A stretch of DNA of 64,000 bases from a virus. The translations under genes were made by a program, and so were the position numbers. Of this stretch, positions 54,020 through 61,968 are shown one piece after another (position 1 is the first letter of the stretch; each line of letters starts with the position of its first letter). Location of the stretch: IMG/VR virus record IMGVR_UViG_3300047323_000361, positions 16,075-80,074 of that record, one strand, 5' to 3'. Below the pieces are notes generated by a model. It was not told the origin of the DNA. It saw only the letters and a list, made by a program, of their open reading frames with translations, and ran no database searches.

Positions 54020-54699
54020 TTGGCGGACACCTTGCTCTTGGGCGCTTCGTCGTTCTTGATCGTGGCCTTGAAGAAGGCTCCGGCTGCGTCGTGCCAGACG
54101 ACGACACCTTCGGGGTCCTTGAAGCCGGGAGCGATGAAGGAGCCGTCCGACTCCAAGGTATGAAGTGCGATGTTCACGGCGTAGTTAAGGTCGTTGCCGT
54201 TGGCGACCAGGATGACCGGTACGACGGTGACCTCCGGCGGGGCGGGGACGGCCTTGGGGAAGGTCTCCAGGTACTTGTCGGTGACCTCGGCGTCGCGGAT
54301 GTCGTACCAGCGGTTTACGTTGAAGAGGGCGAAGCGCCGCTCGTCGAGGCCGTAGCCGGACTGGATGCCCTTGCCGAACCACTCGCCGTAGTGCTTGCCC
54401 TCGCCGAGCGCGGTGAGTGCGTCAGCGTTGTCGTAGACCCACTTGGCGAAGCCGAAGTTGTCGGCTTCCAGGGTCAGCCAGCGGTTCCGGCTTCCGGCCC
54501 GGACGAGGTAGGTGTTGCCGTCGCTGCCTCCGGCGAGGATGCCGGTGGGGTCGGTGGCCTGGAACAGGTCGGGCTCGTCGACCTTGGTGACCTCGATCAG
54601 GCCGTTGGTGCCGTCGATCTTCTCGGTGAGCACGACCTTGCGGTGCAGTCGCGGGATGGGCCGGAACTTCGGGTAGTCGCTGGACTTGAGGATGGTCAT
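54016..54699 (-). CDS. Rnl2-family RNA ligase
   Basis: 227 aa. Motif I TEKIDGTNG with the adenylated Lys at ~27, motif III-like GEWFGKGIQSGYG, motif IV-like FALFNVNRWYD and motif V-like PEGVVVWHDAAGAFFKATIK. Second ligase in the window, of the DRB0094/Rnl2 kind that seals nicks in duplex RNA. ALHTL at ~179 is CTT-CAT-ACC (54157-54165). Confidence 0.88.
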   Translation of the reverse strand: MTILKSSDYPKFRPIPRLHRKVVLTEKIDGTNGLIEVTKVDEPDLFQATDPTGILAGGSDGNTYLVRAGSRNRWLTLEADNFGFAKWVYDNADALTALGEGKHYGEWFGKGIQSGYGLDERRFALFNVNRWYDIRDAEVTDKYLETFPKAVPAPPEVTVVPVILVANGNDLNYAVNIALHTLESDGSFIAPGFKDPEGVVVWHDAAGAFFKATIKNDEAPKSKVSAK

Positions 54700-54706
54700 G
54701 TGGTGG

Positions 54707-55132
54707 TCAGTCCCCTTCGTGGGCCGTGTAGAGGTCGAGAGGTACTCCGAAGCGGAGGCCTTCGGGGGTGTCGATCTCCCGTCCGGCGCTTACCGCTTCC
54801 TTCTTACGGATACGAAACACTACTTCCCGACGGTTGTCAACGTACTCGATCCAATCGATTGACGAGCGGATCATTGGGAGTTCCACGTCCAGGTCGTACA
54901 GCACGTAGCCCTCCCACAGAACGGACGAGTCGGTGATGCCGACGTGCTGGTACAGCCGCAGCAGCCAGTCCTGCTGGCCGACCTTGTAGACGTGCCCGCC
55001 GTAGCGGATGTGGACCGGGTCGCGGTGGCTGGACAGGCAGGTACGCGGCGCTCCCGTACGGAACTGGGGGCGCCACGTCCACGGCGGCCGGGGCTGCTCG
55101 ATCCGGCTGATGGTCCTCTGCACGCGCCTCAT
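54707..55132 (-). CDS. Hypothetical protein (141 aa)
   Basis: Basic N-terminus, beta-rich middle (HIRYGGHVYKVGQQDWLLRL and VLYDLDVELPMIRSSIDWIE). Not recognised; in the nucleotide-metabolism operon. Confidence 0.65.
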   Translation of the reverse strand: MRRVQRTISRIEQPRPPWTWRPQFRTGAPRTCLSSHRDPVHIRYGGHVYKVGQQDWLLRLYQHVGITDSSVLWEGYVLYDLDVELPMIRSSIDWIEYVDNRREVVFRIRKKEAVSAGREIDTPEGLRFGVPLDLYTAHEGD

Positions 55133-55638
55133 GCGTTCATCCGCCCGGCGCGGTTCTCCCGGTCGCCACGGCCGACCCGGCGGGTCAGTTCACGGCTCAG
55201 GAGGGTGTTCTTGCGGTCGGCGCTGTCGTAGACGGCCTGGAGCATCTTCCGGTAGGCGTAGGCGGCCGTCTTGGCGTCCTGGGCGGCCACGTACTCCGGG
55301 TCCTCGTAGGCCATGGCCTTGGCGGCCGTCACTGTCTTCTGGTTGGAGTTGCGGACGGCGGATAGGGCCTTATGTGCTTCGAGTGTGTCGACGGACGACT
55401 TTTCGTCCACCTCCGCCGCTGCCAGCCGTGCTCCCGTGTACTCCACCCACGCGGTCGTCCTGGTGAACAGGCTCATCAGTTCGCTGTCGCTTAGTGCGGT
55501 GGGATCCTCCGGCAGTTCGGGCGCGTCGCCGTCCGGCTTCGGGGGCAGGTACAGGTCCTCGCGCTCCAGTTTCCTGGTCGCCTTCTGGCTGGGCGACTGC
55601 ACCGCTTCCCAGCCCTTCCTCGCTACCGCTCGTGTCAT
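55129..55638 (-). CDS. Hypothetical helical protein (169 aa)
   Basis: Helical protein (SVDTLEAHKALSAVRNSNQK and AAQDAKTAAYAYRKMLQAVY). Its first ~90 codons overlap the out-of-phase tail of the Cas4-like gene. The protein-like sequence here supports this frame. Not recognised. Confidence 0.7.
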   Translation of the reverse strand: MTRAVARKGWEAVQSPSQKATRKLEREDLYLPPKPDGDAPELPEDPTALSDSELMSLFTRTTAWVEYTGARLAAAEVDEKSSVDTLEAHKALSAVRNSNQKTVTAAKAMAYEDPEYVAAQDAKTAAYAYRKMLQAVYDSADRKNTLLSRELTRRVGRGDRENRAGRMNA

Positions 55639-56566
55639 CGGTGGTGGTCTCCCAGCAGGTGTTGAAGAACGGACAGTCCTTGCAGACCTTGGTGTCCTGG
55701 CCGGTGAACTCCGGCCGTGGTGGCGGCTTGCCCTTCTTCAGGGCGTATTTGATGTCGAGTGCCGTCTCGAACAGCGGCTCTGCGATCTCCGGGTTGTACT
55801 TGACGACGAATTCCTTGTGGGCCTGGGTCGCCTTGTACTCGTAGAGGAAGATCACCTTGTCGAACGGCAGGCCCATCTCCTTGCACAGCCGGAGATAGAT
55901 CTGCGTCTGGCGTATGTGGCTGCCGAAGGGGCGCCGGAGCGCCTTCCACAGGCCGTCGGTATCGATGACGGTCTTGCCGTCCTCGGTCTTCACGGTGAAC
56001 TGCCGCAGCAGCTCGGGGTTGTCGAACCGGACGGTGCCGTTACCGATGGACTTGACCTCGACGAGGGCGTTCAGGTCCTCGATGGCCCCGTCCTCGTGCC
56101 CGGCGATCAGGAACTCGCTCTCCGCCTGGAGCGGCACCTCGCGGTACTCCAGGTAGACCGGGAGGGTCGCGAGGTCGGTGCGGTCGCGGCAGGACGGGCA
56201 GGCGATGCGTCCGGCGGTGCCCATCTCCCAGTAGTCGCAGACGGGGCACTTCCACTTCCCCCACAGGCGGCCCATCTGCTGGAGCCACGTCTGCCACTTC
56301 GCGTGGATGGCGTGACCTTCCATGAAGACGGTCTCCAGTTGCGCGGAGAAGTTCCGGCTCTTCTCGGGGGAAGCCCCCGCCAGCCTGTAGTAGGTCTGAC
56401 GGGGGCACCAGTCGCTCTTGGCCATCTCGGAGGGGTGGATGATGTCCTGCCGCCGGTCGGTCGGCTTGTCGTGCTCTTCCAGGAGGTGCTTGTGGATGTC
56501 GCCGAGGAGGACGGAATTACTCTTCTTCGTCTCCGCCAGCGACGCGATCCGGCCAGATGGCTTCAA
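55370..56566 (-). CDS. Cas4/RecB-type PD-(D/E)XK exonuclease with Fe-S cysteines
   Basis: ~398 aa if read from TTG 56566; no ATG fits. HPSEMAKSDWCPRQTYYRL (first Fe-S Cys), GHEDGAIEDLNALVEVKSIG (D and E-x-K active site) and CKDCPFFNTCWE (three more Cys) define a Cas4-like nuclease. A zinc-ribbon insertion, WKCPVCDYWEMGTAGRIACP, is unusual. Residues after the last Cys overlap the 55129-55638 gene out of phase for 269 bp and are R/G-rich, so the true end may be earlier (frameshift) or the overlap real. Confidence 0.8.
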   Translation of the reverse strand: MKPSGRIASLAETKKSNSVLLGDIHKHLLEEHDKPTDRRQDIIHPSEMAKSDWCPRQTYYRLAGASPEKSRNFSAQLETVFMEGHAIHAKWQTWLQQMGRLWGKWKCPVCDYWEMGTAGRIACPSCRDRTDLATLPVYLEYREVPLQAESEFLIAGHEDGAIEDLNALVEVKSIGNGTVRFDNPELLRQFTVKTEDGKTVIDTDGLWKALRRPFGSHIRQTQIYLRLCKEMGLPFDKVIFLYEYKATQAHKEFVVKYNPEIAEPLFETALDIKYALKKGKPPPRPEFTGQDTKVCKDCPFFNTCWETTTDDTSGSEEGLGSGAVAQPEGDQETGARGPVPAPEAGRRRARTAGGSHRTKRQRTDEPVHQDDRVGGVHGSTAGSGGGGRKVVRRHTRST

Positions 56567-56891
56567 GGGTTTCTTTGCTCGGGGCACGGTCGAAACTCCA
56601 CTCGTTCTTGGGCACGAACCTCCGGATGTAGGCCCGCTCAAGGACGGTGAGGCCGCCCCAGATTCCGTAGTGCTCGTTGTTGACGAGCGCGAATTCCAGA
56701 CACTGTTCCCGGAGGGGGCAGACCCTTTCGGTATAGGTGCCATTGCAGATGTGCTTGGCCTGGGTCTCGCTCCCGTTACCGTCCCCGAAGAAGTCGTCGT
56801 GCTCCCGCGTCGGCCGGAACTTGCGGCACGAGGCTTCCTTTTCAGGATTACCTCCACCATCCCATTCAGGGGCATTCAGTCGGAGGTGCAT
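56517..56891 (-). CDS. WhiB-family Fe-S regulator with widened Cys spacing
   Basis: 124 aa. Cys in ASCRKF, then HICNGTYTERVCPLREQC, then GIWGG turn. WhiB proteins normally have C-x2-C-x5-C; here it is C-x8-C-x5-C, which should change cluster geometry. Phage WhiB proteins can block septation or host WhiB genes. ATG at TAATG overlap. Confidence 0.9.
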   Translation of the reverse strand: MHLRLNAPEWDGGGNPEKEASCRKFRPTREHDDFFGDGNGSETQAKHICNGTYTERVCPLREQCLEFALVNNEHYGIWGGLTVLERAYIRRFVPKNEWSFDRAPSKETLEAIWPDRVAGGDEEE

Positions 56892-57235
56892 TACCACGGC
56901 AGTATCTCCTCGGCGTCCATTTCCGGATGCGCCAAGGTATGAAGCGCCAGGAAAGTCTCTTCGGACATCGTGATCCAGTTTCTTCCACCGGACATCTGAG
57001 TCCCGAAGAGCATTTCCCTGCCGTCGACCAGGGCTTGCTTCTCTGCGGTGATCAGTTCCTTTTCCTTGAGCGAGTACGAGCCCTTACTGGTGACCTTGTA
57101 CTCGATCGAGTAATCCGGGGTGCGGACGTCGTTCTTTCGCACCCAACCGTTGCCGCTACCTGCGTTCACCGTCCCGCCGAGGAGTTGCGCTCCCCGCCGC
57201 TCCTGCCTCTGGCTCTTCTTCAACATGTCCGCCAT
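56891..57235 (-). CDS. PD-(D/E)XK nuclease (Holliday-junction-resolvase-like)
   Basis: 114 aa. ERRGAQLLGGTVNAGSGNGW then VRTPDYSIEYKVTSKGSYSL contains the D-x(n)-E-x-K catalytic pattern, followed by a helix with KQALVDGREMLFG, like small phage resolvases. FLALHTLAHPEM near the C-terminus is CTT-CAT-ACC (56936-56944). Confidence 0.78.
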   Translation of the reverse strand: MADMLKKSQRQERRGAQLLGGTVNAGSGNGWVRKNDVRTPDYSIEYKVTSKGSYSLKEKELITAEKQALVDGREMLFGTQMSGGRNWITMSEETFLALHTLAHPEMDAEEILPW

Positions 57236-57368
57236 AAGAGGCCTCCAGGAGTGTGGCGAGAAGCGTGAACTTCTCGTGGGACCGGTCCTGGCGCCGGGAG
57301 TACCGGACGCCGAGGACCAGGATGTAAACGGCTGCTACGACCAGCAGCGAGGAGAGCACGGCCACCAT
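57156..57368 (-). CDS. Small membrane protein (70 aa)
   Basis: TGATG overlap with recA; N-terminal membrane helix (VAVLSSLLVVAAVYILVLGV) and charged tail. It overlaps the nuclease gene by 80 bp. Not recognised. Confidence 0.55.
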   Translation of the reverse strand: MVAVLSSLLVVAAVYILVLGVRYSRRQDRSHEKFTLLATLLEASYGGHVEEEPEAGAAGSATPRRDGERR

Positions 57369-58552
57369 CAGGCGGCCTGGGTATGAAGCCCGTCGGCCTC
57401 TTCCGGCTTCGGCCGTCGGCTGACCTTCTTGGTGCCGGAATTCTCGGCGGCCTCCAGGTCCTCCTCGGAAATGGAGCGCTCGTCGGCGTGGAGAGAAGCG
57501 GCGAGCACCTTCTCGTACAGGAATTCCTGGAGGTCCAGGTCCTCGCGAATGGCGGCGAGGGTGTTTTCCTTGCTGTGCCAGCGAAGGACGGGCTTTCCCT
57601 TGTCGTCGTATTCGCCGTTGTCGATCTCGTAGTAAGCGCCCTTGCGCTTGATGACGTCGAAGAGGATCCCCATGATCATGATTTCCTTCGTGGTGTCGAA
57701 GTCACCACGGACGAAATTCAGGTACGGGGCGGAACGGAAGTAGGCGTCGATCGTGGCGATCTGCTGGGGGGCCGCCGACTTGTTCTTGATGGTCTTTACC
57801 TTGATGACCTGGCCGACGTTGACCTTGCCCTTTCCGGGCCGGGCTTCCTGAATCCATTCGTCGCGCCGGACTTCCACCCGGGTGTAGAACGCGTAGTTCT
57901 TGGCGTTTCCGCCGGGGGTCGTGGTCGGCGTGCCGTGCGGGGAGAACTTGCCGATGGCGTCGCGGTACTGGTTGATGACGATGCCGAGCAGCGGGCGGTC
58001 GTCGGGGTCGGTCATGCTGCGCTTCGTCGCCGCGCCGGACTTGCGGAAGAACTTGCCGGTGAGGCGTGCGCCGAGGGCCATGGTGGCCTCGTCCATGTCC
58101 TTCTCGGACTCCTCGTCCGGGATGAGCGCCGGGTAGGAGTCGAGGACGATCATGTCGACGGAGCGGGACGTCGCGAAGTCGAGCATGGTCTGGTAGGCGA
58201 ACTCCATGGCCTGGGTGGGGACGACGATCACGCGGTCGTTGTCGACGCCGAGGGCCTCGGCCTGGTCGGTGTCGTAGTGCTCGGCGGCGATCCACAAGCA
58301 GGTGAAGTTGGGGTCCTTCTTCTGGTTGGCGGCCAGCGTCTTGTAGACGATGAAGGTCTTGCCGTGGGACTCGCGGCCGATGACCTCGACCCACTGGTTG
58401 CCCGGCCAGCCTCCGCCGAGGGCGATGTCCAGGGAGAGGGAGCCGGAGGTGAAGCGCTTGGCGACGCGCATCTCGGAGGCGAAGCAGACGGCGCCCGGGT
58501 GGGTCTTGTTGATCTTTGCGAGGAGGGCGAGGGCTTCCTTGTTCACGCTCAA
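57368..58552 (-). CDS. recA: RecA-family recombinase
   Basis: 394 aa from TTG 58552. Walker A in EVIGRESHGKTFIVYKTLA, Walker B-like VDMIVLDSYPALIP, and the L2-region GNAKNYAFYTRVEVRR. Strand-exchange ATPase for recombination-dependent replication. The TTG overlaps the stop of a ten-codon leader ORF (TTGA). The protein ends GLHTQAA, with CTT-CAT-ACC at 57380-57388. A minus-one slip on GGGCCCC would fuse the leader in frame to RecA. Confidence 0.92.
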   Translation of the reverse strand: MSVNKEALALLAKINKTHPGAVCFASEMRVAKRFTSGSLSLDIALGGGWPGNQWVEVIGRESHGKTFIVYKTLAANQKKDPNFTCLWIAAEHYDTDQAEALGVDNDRVIVVPTQAMEFAYQTMLDFATSRSVDMIVLDSYPALIPDEESEKDMDEATMALGARLTGKFFRKSGAATKRSMTDPDDRPLLGIVINQYRDAIGKFSPHGTPTTTPGGNAKNYAFYTRVEVRRDEWIQEARPGKGKVNVGQVIKVKTIKNKSAAPQQIATIDAYFRSAPYLNFVRGDFDTTKEIMIMGILFDVIKRKGAYYEIDNGEYDDKGKPVLRWHSKENTLAAIREDLDLQEFLYEKVLAASLHADERSISEEDLEAAENSGTKKVSRRPKPEEADGLHTQAA

Positions 58553-58581
58553 CAGGGGCCCCCGTAGGTATGAAGTCGCAT
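58549..58581 (-). CDS. recA leader ORF (MRLHTYGGPC), LHT tag
   Basis: Ten codons with ATG preceded by CAGGAGTAACACCAC, a better ribosome site than that of recA itself. It contains CTT-CAT-ACC (58567-58575) in frame and ends with TGA overlapping the recA TTG. Just before the stop is GGG-GGC-CCC with the perfect heptamer G-GGC-CCC; a minus-one slip leads exactly into the recA frame. Confidence 0.55.
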   Translation of the reverse strand: MRLHTYGGPC

Positions 58582-58625
58582 GTGGTGTTACTCCTGATCC
58601 GATAACCGCGAAGCGGTAACGAAGA

Positions 58626-58666
58626 ACCGGTAGTTCCAATACCATATCGGTGAAGGAACTACCGGT
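58626..58666 (-). terminator. Stem-loop between SNase gene and recA leader
   Basis: ACCGGTAGTTCC (58626-58637) and GGAACTACCGGT (58655-58666). Then CTTCGTT, so a terminator; a smaller ACCGC-TTC-GCGGT hairpin follows just before the leader. Confidence 0.75.
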
Positions 58667-58699
58667 CCACTCATGTATCAACTAGTCAGACGAAGATCT

Positions 58700-59083
58700 T
58701 CAGGGAATTTGCCGAGGCCACGGCGGCAGAGGCTTCGGCCCGTTGCCGTCCCATGGGGCCAGCCACTGCTGCTCGATGAGGTGGGAGACCACGTCCCGAC
58801 CGTCCCGCAGGATGATGGTCGCGAGGTACCGGCCGCCGAACTTGTCCGGGTCGACGTCACGGCCCACCTTGTGCGAGCGGACAACCACCTGACTGCCCAC
58901 CGGCAGGAGAGCGGACAGGTTCGCTCGCGCCTCCTTGCCTCCCGGCTCCTTCAACTCGCGGGCGTTGCCGCCGTGCAGCCGGATGTGGAAGTCGTGTTTC
59001 CAGGTGTCGACGCCGAGGTCCAGGTTCACCGTCACCGTGTCGCCGTCGTGCACGTCGGTGACGACCGCGTTGTACTCGTACAT
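58700..59083 (-). CDS. Staphylococcal-nuclease-like (TNase) protein
   Basis: 127 aa. VTDVHDGDTVTVNLDLG and FHIRLHGGNARELKEPGGKE, then VSHLIEQQWLAPWDG match SNase family beta-barrel enzymes with the D-G-D and Arg pocket. Calcium-dependent DNA/RNA cleavage is typical. The ATG shares one base with the RNR stop. Confidence 0.85.
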   Translation of the reverse strand: MYEYNAVVTDVHDGDTVTVNLDLGVDTWKHDFHIRLHGGNARELKEPGGKEARANLSALLPVGSQVVVRSHKVGRDVDPDKFGGRYLATIILRDGRDVVSHLIEQQWLAPWDGNGPKPLPPWPRQIP

Positions 59084-61047
59084 CAGTTACTCACCAGGTC
59101 GACGACCTCACAGCCACCGGCCGCCGAGCACGCCAGTTCCTGGGAGCCCACGGTCTGGTCGTAGGTCTCGTAGAAGGCCAGGTCCGACCACTCGACGCGG
59201 TACTCCTGGGCGGCCAGCGCCTCGTACTCCTCCTGCGTGACCTCCTCGTACGGAGCCTGCACGTAGGTGTGGTCGCTGAAGGGGAGGAAGGAGACGCCGG
59301 AGATCTCGTCCAGGTGCTTCCAGACCCACTCGCCGACCTCGTCCCACTCGTGCTCGCGCACGGAGATCGTCACCGACGGCTTGTGCTCGCACCAGTACCG
59401 CTGGTACGCCAGCCAGATCTCCAGGTGCTCGATCGCCGAGACGTCCTCACGCACCAGAGCGTCCTCCCCGGCCCGCTGGACGAAGGTGAACACCCACGCG
59501 GCGGAGTTGTAGGAGTCCTCCTCGTGGGGGATCCCGGCGTCGATCAGAACGAACGCGATGGGGTCCTTCTTGTCCACCCGCACGCGCCGCTTGTAGAAGC
59601 GGGCGTGCTTGGTATGAAGCCCGGACTCGCAGTCCACCAACTGCGAGACGGTGCCGGAGGGCTTCACGCAGGTGATCGCATCCGAGGACGGGATGCCGAT
59701 GCGCCGGGCCTCGGTCTCGTTGGCGATGCGGGCCGTCAGGCGCAGGTCGGTCAGCGCGAGGGCGGTGAGCCCGTCACCCTTGCTGCCGTTGGTGATCTGG
59801 TTGCCGAACACTCCGGTGAGGGAGACACCGAGCAGCCGCTCCTCCTCCGCGTTCTTGCGCCACTCATCACGCAGGTACGGGTAGTCCGTCAGCGTGCTCT
59901 GCCAGGTGCCCAGGGTGGCTGCGAGGGCGACCTTGCGCTCCAGGTCCTCCACGGTGTCCTGCGGCCGGACGACGACCTCGGAGAGGTTGCAGAAGGAGAA
60001 CGGCCGGAGAATGATCTCCGAGCACGGGTTGGTCCCGTAGTCGGTGTCGGCCGAGCGGTGCCCGTACTTCGCGGCCTGCCGCTGGGCTGCACCACGGTGG
60101 AAGATGCCGCGCTCGCCGGAGCCGGACGCCACCAGCGACGCCCACTCCTTGTTGAAGTCCTCGTAGCGCAGGCCGTCGTCGTAGACGGCGGAGTTGTTGG
60201 CGAGGGCGCGGTAGCCGTGGTCCTTCCACCATTCGCCCGACTTGGCCTGCGCCATCTCCTGGTCGTCCAGGTCGGACAGGGAGATCATCGCGGACCGGCG
60301 GACGCCGCCGACCACCACGACGGAGGCGATCTTGCAGGCGATGTCGTGGACCTCGATCGGGCGGAACTGTCGGCCCTTGGCGCCCTCGAACATGTCGACG
60401 GTGAACTGGAAGAGGTCCTCCAGCGGACCCGGGCCGGAGGCTCGCCCTCCGAAGGTATGAAGTCGGGCCCCGGCCGGGCGCACCTTGGACAGGTCCCAGG
60501 CGACGCGCTTGCCGCTCCAGAGGTTGGTCAGCAGCGCCCGGAAGGCCAGCGCCCAGCCCTCCTTGGAGTCCTCGACGGGGATGTACTCGCGCTCCTCGAA
60601 CTCGATGACCTCGGGGACGGCGGGCAGTTGGTCGGTGTACCGGCGCTCGACGGAGTAACCCACGCCCGTGCCGTTCATGAGGATGTAGAGGAGTTCGTCC
60701 AGGGCGCGCGGGTCCTGGAGCGGGAGGTAGGAACAGTTGAAGCCCGCGATGTTCGAGCGGTCCAGGGCGGCACCGGCCGTCATCACCGCGCGCATGGACG
60801 GCATGACCTCGTGGTCGAGGACGGCCTGACGGACGGCTTCGACGACCCCCTGCTCGGGGGTGTAGTCGTGCTTGTTCTTCAACTGGCCGAGCATGAAGTC
60901 GATGTAGCGGTCGACGGTCTCGGTCCAGGTCTCGCGGCGGTTGCGCTCCTCGTCCCAGCGGGCGTACCGGGACTTGGCGATGAAGGAGCGGTAGGGGTCG
61001 GCGATGTCGCCGGTCGGAGTGAGCAGGGAGGTCACCAGGAAGTCCAT
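59083..61047 (-). CDS. nrdJ: Adenosylcobalamin-dependent class II ribonucleotide reductase
   Basis: 654 aa, monomeric RtpR-like length class. Substrate/radical-site NPCSEIILRPFSFCNLSEV, GGRASGPGPLEDLF, KPSGTVSQLVDCESG and C-terminal redox Cys ACSAAGGCEVVDLVSN. Reduces NTPs to dNTPs using B12. Two copies of CTT-CAT-ACC: ARLHTFGG (60454-60462), where other RNRs usually have K at the His position, and SGLHTKH (59611-59619), where the family has I-H. Precedes SNase and recA in the transcript. Confidence 0.95.
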   Translation of the reverse strand: MDFLVTSLLTPTGDIADPYRSFIAKSRYARWDEERNRRETWTETVDRYIDFMLGQLKNKHDYTPEQGVVEAVRQAVLDHEVMPSMRAVMTAGAALDRSNIAGFNCSYLPLQDPRALDELLYILMNGTGVGYSVERRYTDQLPAVPEVIEFEEREYIPVEDSKEGWALAFRALLTNLWSGKRVAWDLSKVRPAGARLHTFGGRASGPGPLEDLFQFTVDMFEGAKGRQFRPIEVHDIACKIASVVVVGGVRRSAMISLSDLDDQEMAQAKSGEWWKDHGYRALANNSAVYDDGLRYEDFNKEWASLVASGSGERGIFHRGAAQRQAAKYGHRSADTDYGTNPCSEIILRPFSFCNLSEVVVRPQDTVEDLERKVALAATLGTWQSTLTDYPYLRDEWRKNAEEERLLGVSLTGVFGNQITNGSKGDGLTALALTDLRLTARIANETEARRIGIPSSDAITCVKPSGTVSQLVDCESGLHTKHARFYKRRVRVDKKDPIAFVLIDAGIPHEEDSYNSAAWVFTFVQRAGEDALVREDVSAIEHLEIWLAYQRYWCEHKPSVTISVREHEWDEVGEWVWKHLDEISGVSFLPFSDHTYVQAPYEEVTQEEYEALAAQEYRVEWSDLAFYETYDQTVGSQELACSAAGGCEVVDLVSN

Positions 61048-61067
61048 TCAGTAGGTAAGGGGGGCGC

Positions 61068-61523
61068 TCAGACGGATCCGTCAGCCCGGATGAACGCGCC
61101 AGGGTTGTAGTTGCTCTGTCCGCCTCGGCCGCCAGCGGCGGTCTGCTTGGCGGGGGTGGCCGGTCCGTCTCCGGTGCTGCCGGACGGAAGGCCTGCGGTG
61201 CTCTGGGTGAAGCGCGGGTTGTATCCGCACGTGTAGCACTGGGCCATGGCGTTGGGCTGGCCGATGGGCTTGAAGTACTCGCCGCCCTGGCAGTCGGGGC
61301 AGCGGGTGTCCTGCTTGGTGACCATCGCACGGGCCGGAGCCTTGCCCTGGGGCTGCTCTGGCACTGTCTGCGGGGCTTGCGCCGGGGTGGGGTAGGGCTG
61401 CTGTCCGGAGGCCCACCAGGGGGCGCCGGACGGCTGCTGTGGTTGCTGCTGCGGCACCGGGGCCGGGGCCGGGGCGGCCGGTCGAGCAGCCGCCCCCAAC
61501 TTGTTAGCCCAGAAGTTGCTCAC
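61068..61523 (-). CDS. P/Q-rich zinc-ribbon protein (151 aa)
   Basis: Low-complexity P/Q/A N-terminal half (APVPQQQPQQPSGAPWW), then RCPDCQGGEYFKP and QCYTCGYNPRF (a four-Cys zinc ribbon) and a Gly-rich end. Not recognised; lies between RNR and polymerase genes. Confidence 0.7.
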   Translation of the reverse strand: MSNFWANKLGAAARPAAPAPAPVPQQQPQQPSGAPWWASGQQPYPTPAQAPQTVPEQPQGKAPARAMVTKQDTRCPDCQGGEYFKPIGQPNAMAQCYTCGYNPRFTQSTAGLPSGSTGDGPATPAKQTAAGGRGGQSNYNPGAFIRADGSV

Positions 61524-61968
61524 CGAACTGCACTCCTTCTGCGTACGTGATGATTCCCATGTCGAAGAGGTTGGCGAGAATTGCCACCACCCCGGCGCGC
61601 AGAACCGAGGAGTGATGCCGCTGGAGAGCGACGGCCGTTTCCTCGTCCGCTGAAATACCGGAGTTAACCAGCATAGCCGAGGCAGTAATGCCGGAAACCA
61701 ATGGGACGAGGAGGTCCAGCATTTCCTTGACCGGCCGGACCTCGTTGAGCCTTTCGTGGCTGGCCCGGTGCTCCATTTCGGAGACGTCGGGGCTGTCCGG
61801 GGTCAGTTTCATGAGGGGGATCATTCCCGGGACGTCGGGGCACGGGACGATGTCCCAGAGCAGCCGCTTGACGAGCATCTGCGGGGTGAAGATGTCGACC
61901 TGGGACTCCTCCTCCTCCCCGAATTCGCCCTCGTCGTCCTTGCCCTTGTTTCGGTTGAAGAATCCCAT
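61504..61968 (-). CDS. Hypothetical protein (154 aa)
   Basis: Acidic N-terminus (NKGKDDEGEFGEEEESQVD), hydrophobic central helices and a C-terminal helix. Next to DNA polymerase, possibly a replication accessory factor; unassigned. Confidence 0.65.
   Translation of the reverse strand: MGFFNRNKGKDDEGEFGEEEESQVDIFTPQMLVKRLLWDIVPCPDVPGMIPLMKLTPDSPDVSEMEHRASHERLNEVRPVKEMLDLLVPLVSGITASAMLVNSGISADEETAVALQRHHSSVLRAGVVAILANLFDMGIITYAEGVQFGEQLLG

Noticed and set aside
56567-56875. N-terminal extension of the Cas4-like gene to 56875
   Set aside because: It runs antiphase through the WhiB gene and is Ser/Thr/Pro-biased shadow sequence.
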